In this document: positions 63,425 to 64,000 of the stretch, one piece after another
How the letters are laid out: each line of letters begins with the position of its first letter
Numbering within the stretch: position 1 is the first letter of the stretch
Source of the DNA: Stenotrophomonas indicatrix
GTDB taxonomy: Bacteria > Pseudomonadota > Gammaproteobacteria > Xanthomonadales > Xanthomonadaceae
Assembly (NCBI RefSeq): GCF_002750975.1
Contig: NZ_PEJS01000001.1
Coordinates: 3,906,001 to 3,970,000 of the forward strand
Direction: 5' to 3'
DNA length: 64,000 nucleotides
Translations under genes and position numbers: made by a program
Notes under the pieces: generated by a model
The model's database searches: none
Told to the model about the DNA's origin: nothing
The model's input: only the letters and a program-made list of their open reading frames with translations

Positions 63425-64000
63425 ATGCCCGAATACCGCTCCCGCACCTCCACCGCCGGCCGCAACATGGCCGGTGCCCGCGCCCTGTGGCGTGCCACCG
63501 GCATGAAGGATGGCGACTTCCACAAGCCGATCATCGCCATCGCCAACTCCTTCACCCAGTTCGTGCCCGGCCACGTGCACCTGAAGGACCTTGGCCAGCT
63601 GGTCGCGCGCGAGATCGAACAGGTCGGCGGCGTCGCCAAGGAATTCAACACCATCGCCGTGGACGACGGCATCGCCATGGGCCACGACGGCATGCTGTAC
63701 TCGCTGCCCAGCCGCGAGATCATCGCCGACGCCGTCGAATACATGGTCAACGCCCACTGCGCCGATGCGCTGGTGTGCATCAGCAACTGCGACAAGATCA
63801 CCCCCGGCATGCTGATGGCGGCGCTGCGCCTGGACATCCCGGTGGTGTTCGTCTCCGGCGGACCGATGGAAGCCGGCAAGACCAAGCTGTCCGAGCACAA
63901 GCTGGACCTGGTCGACGCGATGGTCGTCGCTGCCGATGACAGCGCTTCGGACGAGAAGGTCGCCGACTACGAGCGCAGCGCCTGCCCCACCTGTGGCTCG
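63425..64000 (+). CDS. ilvD: Dihydroxy-acid dehydratase, 3' end beyond window
   Basis: 192 codons are visible from ATG 63425 to the right edge. The N-terminal signature is diagnostic: [40 protein letters not shown], the iron-sulfur Cys in [20 protein letters not shown] and a further Cys in SACPTCGS at the very edge. The enzyme forms the 2-oxo-acid precursors of valine, leucine and isoleucine. It is a single gene in front of a large inverted repeat; no leader peptide for attenuation was recognised. Confidence 0.96.
   Translation, partial: MPEYRSRTSTAGRNMAGARALWRATGMKDGDFHKPIIAIANSFTQFVPGHVHLKDLGQLVAREIEQVGGVAKEFNTIAVDDGIAMGHDGMLYSLPSREIIADAVEYMVNAHCADALVCISNCDKITPGMLMAALRLDIPVVFVSGGPMEAGKTKLSEHKLDLVDAMVVAADDSASDEKVADYERSACPTCGS

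Noticed and set aside
63126..63506. Small ORF upstream of ilvD as a leader peptide
   Set aside because: The frame runs through the inverted repeat and into ilvD out of frame, without a run of Ile/Val/Leu codons or a terminator/antiterminator pair.

Overview
The window is high-GC DNA of a gammaproteobacterium of the family Xanthomonadaceae, most likely a Stenotrophomonas of the S. maltophilia group. The clues are short GTAG-ended palindromes of the SMAG type in many intergenic gaps, an effector with an XVIPCD-like C-terminus as used by the Xanthomonadales type IV secretion system, the bioB-F-H-SDR-bioC cluster, and a ygiB-ygiC pair next to ilvD. All assignments rest on reading the sequence; no database search was run.

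Layout. 1-6.1 kb: the end of a VOC-family gene, a TPM-domain membrane protein, then a minus-strand unit of two lipoproteins followed by a peptidoglycan-degrading antibacterial effector (transglycosylase, M23 peptidase, peptidoglycan-binding and XVIPCD-like domains), a papain-like hydrolase and a tiny Gln-rich protein. 6.4-10.9 kb: an acyl-CoA synthetase, an AtoE-type fatty acid transporter, ubiA and tRNA-Arg(CCG). 10.9-21.3 kb: an accessory polymorphic-toxin region. One intact 1587-residue Rhs protein carries a variable tip and a coupled small membrane protein. Behind it lie an orphan Rhs tip with its own ATGA-coupled membrane protein, degraded Rhs fragments, and a same-strand row of small immunity-like genes (DUF4279, DUF6869 and unknowns).

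21.6-37.1 kb: a complete-looking N-acetylgalactosamine (GalNAc) foraging locus. The minus-strand arm has a GH109-type and a GH31-type enzyme plus a TonB-dependent receptor. The divergent plus-strand arm has agaS, agaK, agaZ, agaR and agaA followed by an inner-membrane sugar porter. The shared intergenic region holds two inverted CTTTCGTTTC motifs, likely AgaR operators. Polymers or glycoconjugates ending in alpha-GalNAc would be trimmed outside the inner membrane, and GalNAc imported, phosphorylated, deacetylated and isomerised to tagatose-6-phosphate.

37.1-43.1 kb: a lipoprotein, an HdeD-like protein, comF, then miscellaneous genes (GNAT, a DUF4304-like protein, an FCP1/NIF-type HAD phosphatase, an H-NS-like protein, two exported proteins). 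43.1-48.1 kb: the biotin cluster behind a probable BirA operator. 48.2-50.4 kb: YdcF-like, PLP dehydratase and a Gly/Tyr/Pro-rich lipoprotein. 51.0-53.6 kb: mnmG and a gamma-class carbonic anhydrase. 53.7-60.5 kb: a tightly overlapping RDD-SpoIIM-DUF4129-DUF4350-MoxR-DUF58 operon. 60.6-64 kb: a zinc-ribbon protein, ygiC, ygiB, a large inverted repeat and the start of ilvD.

Most novel material: the Rhs tips and immunity array, whose activities cannot be named from sequence; the effector/lipoprotein unit at 2-5 kb; the paired alpha-GalNAc hydrolases; and two structured intergenic regions near 50.6 and 63.2 kb.
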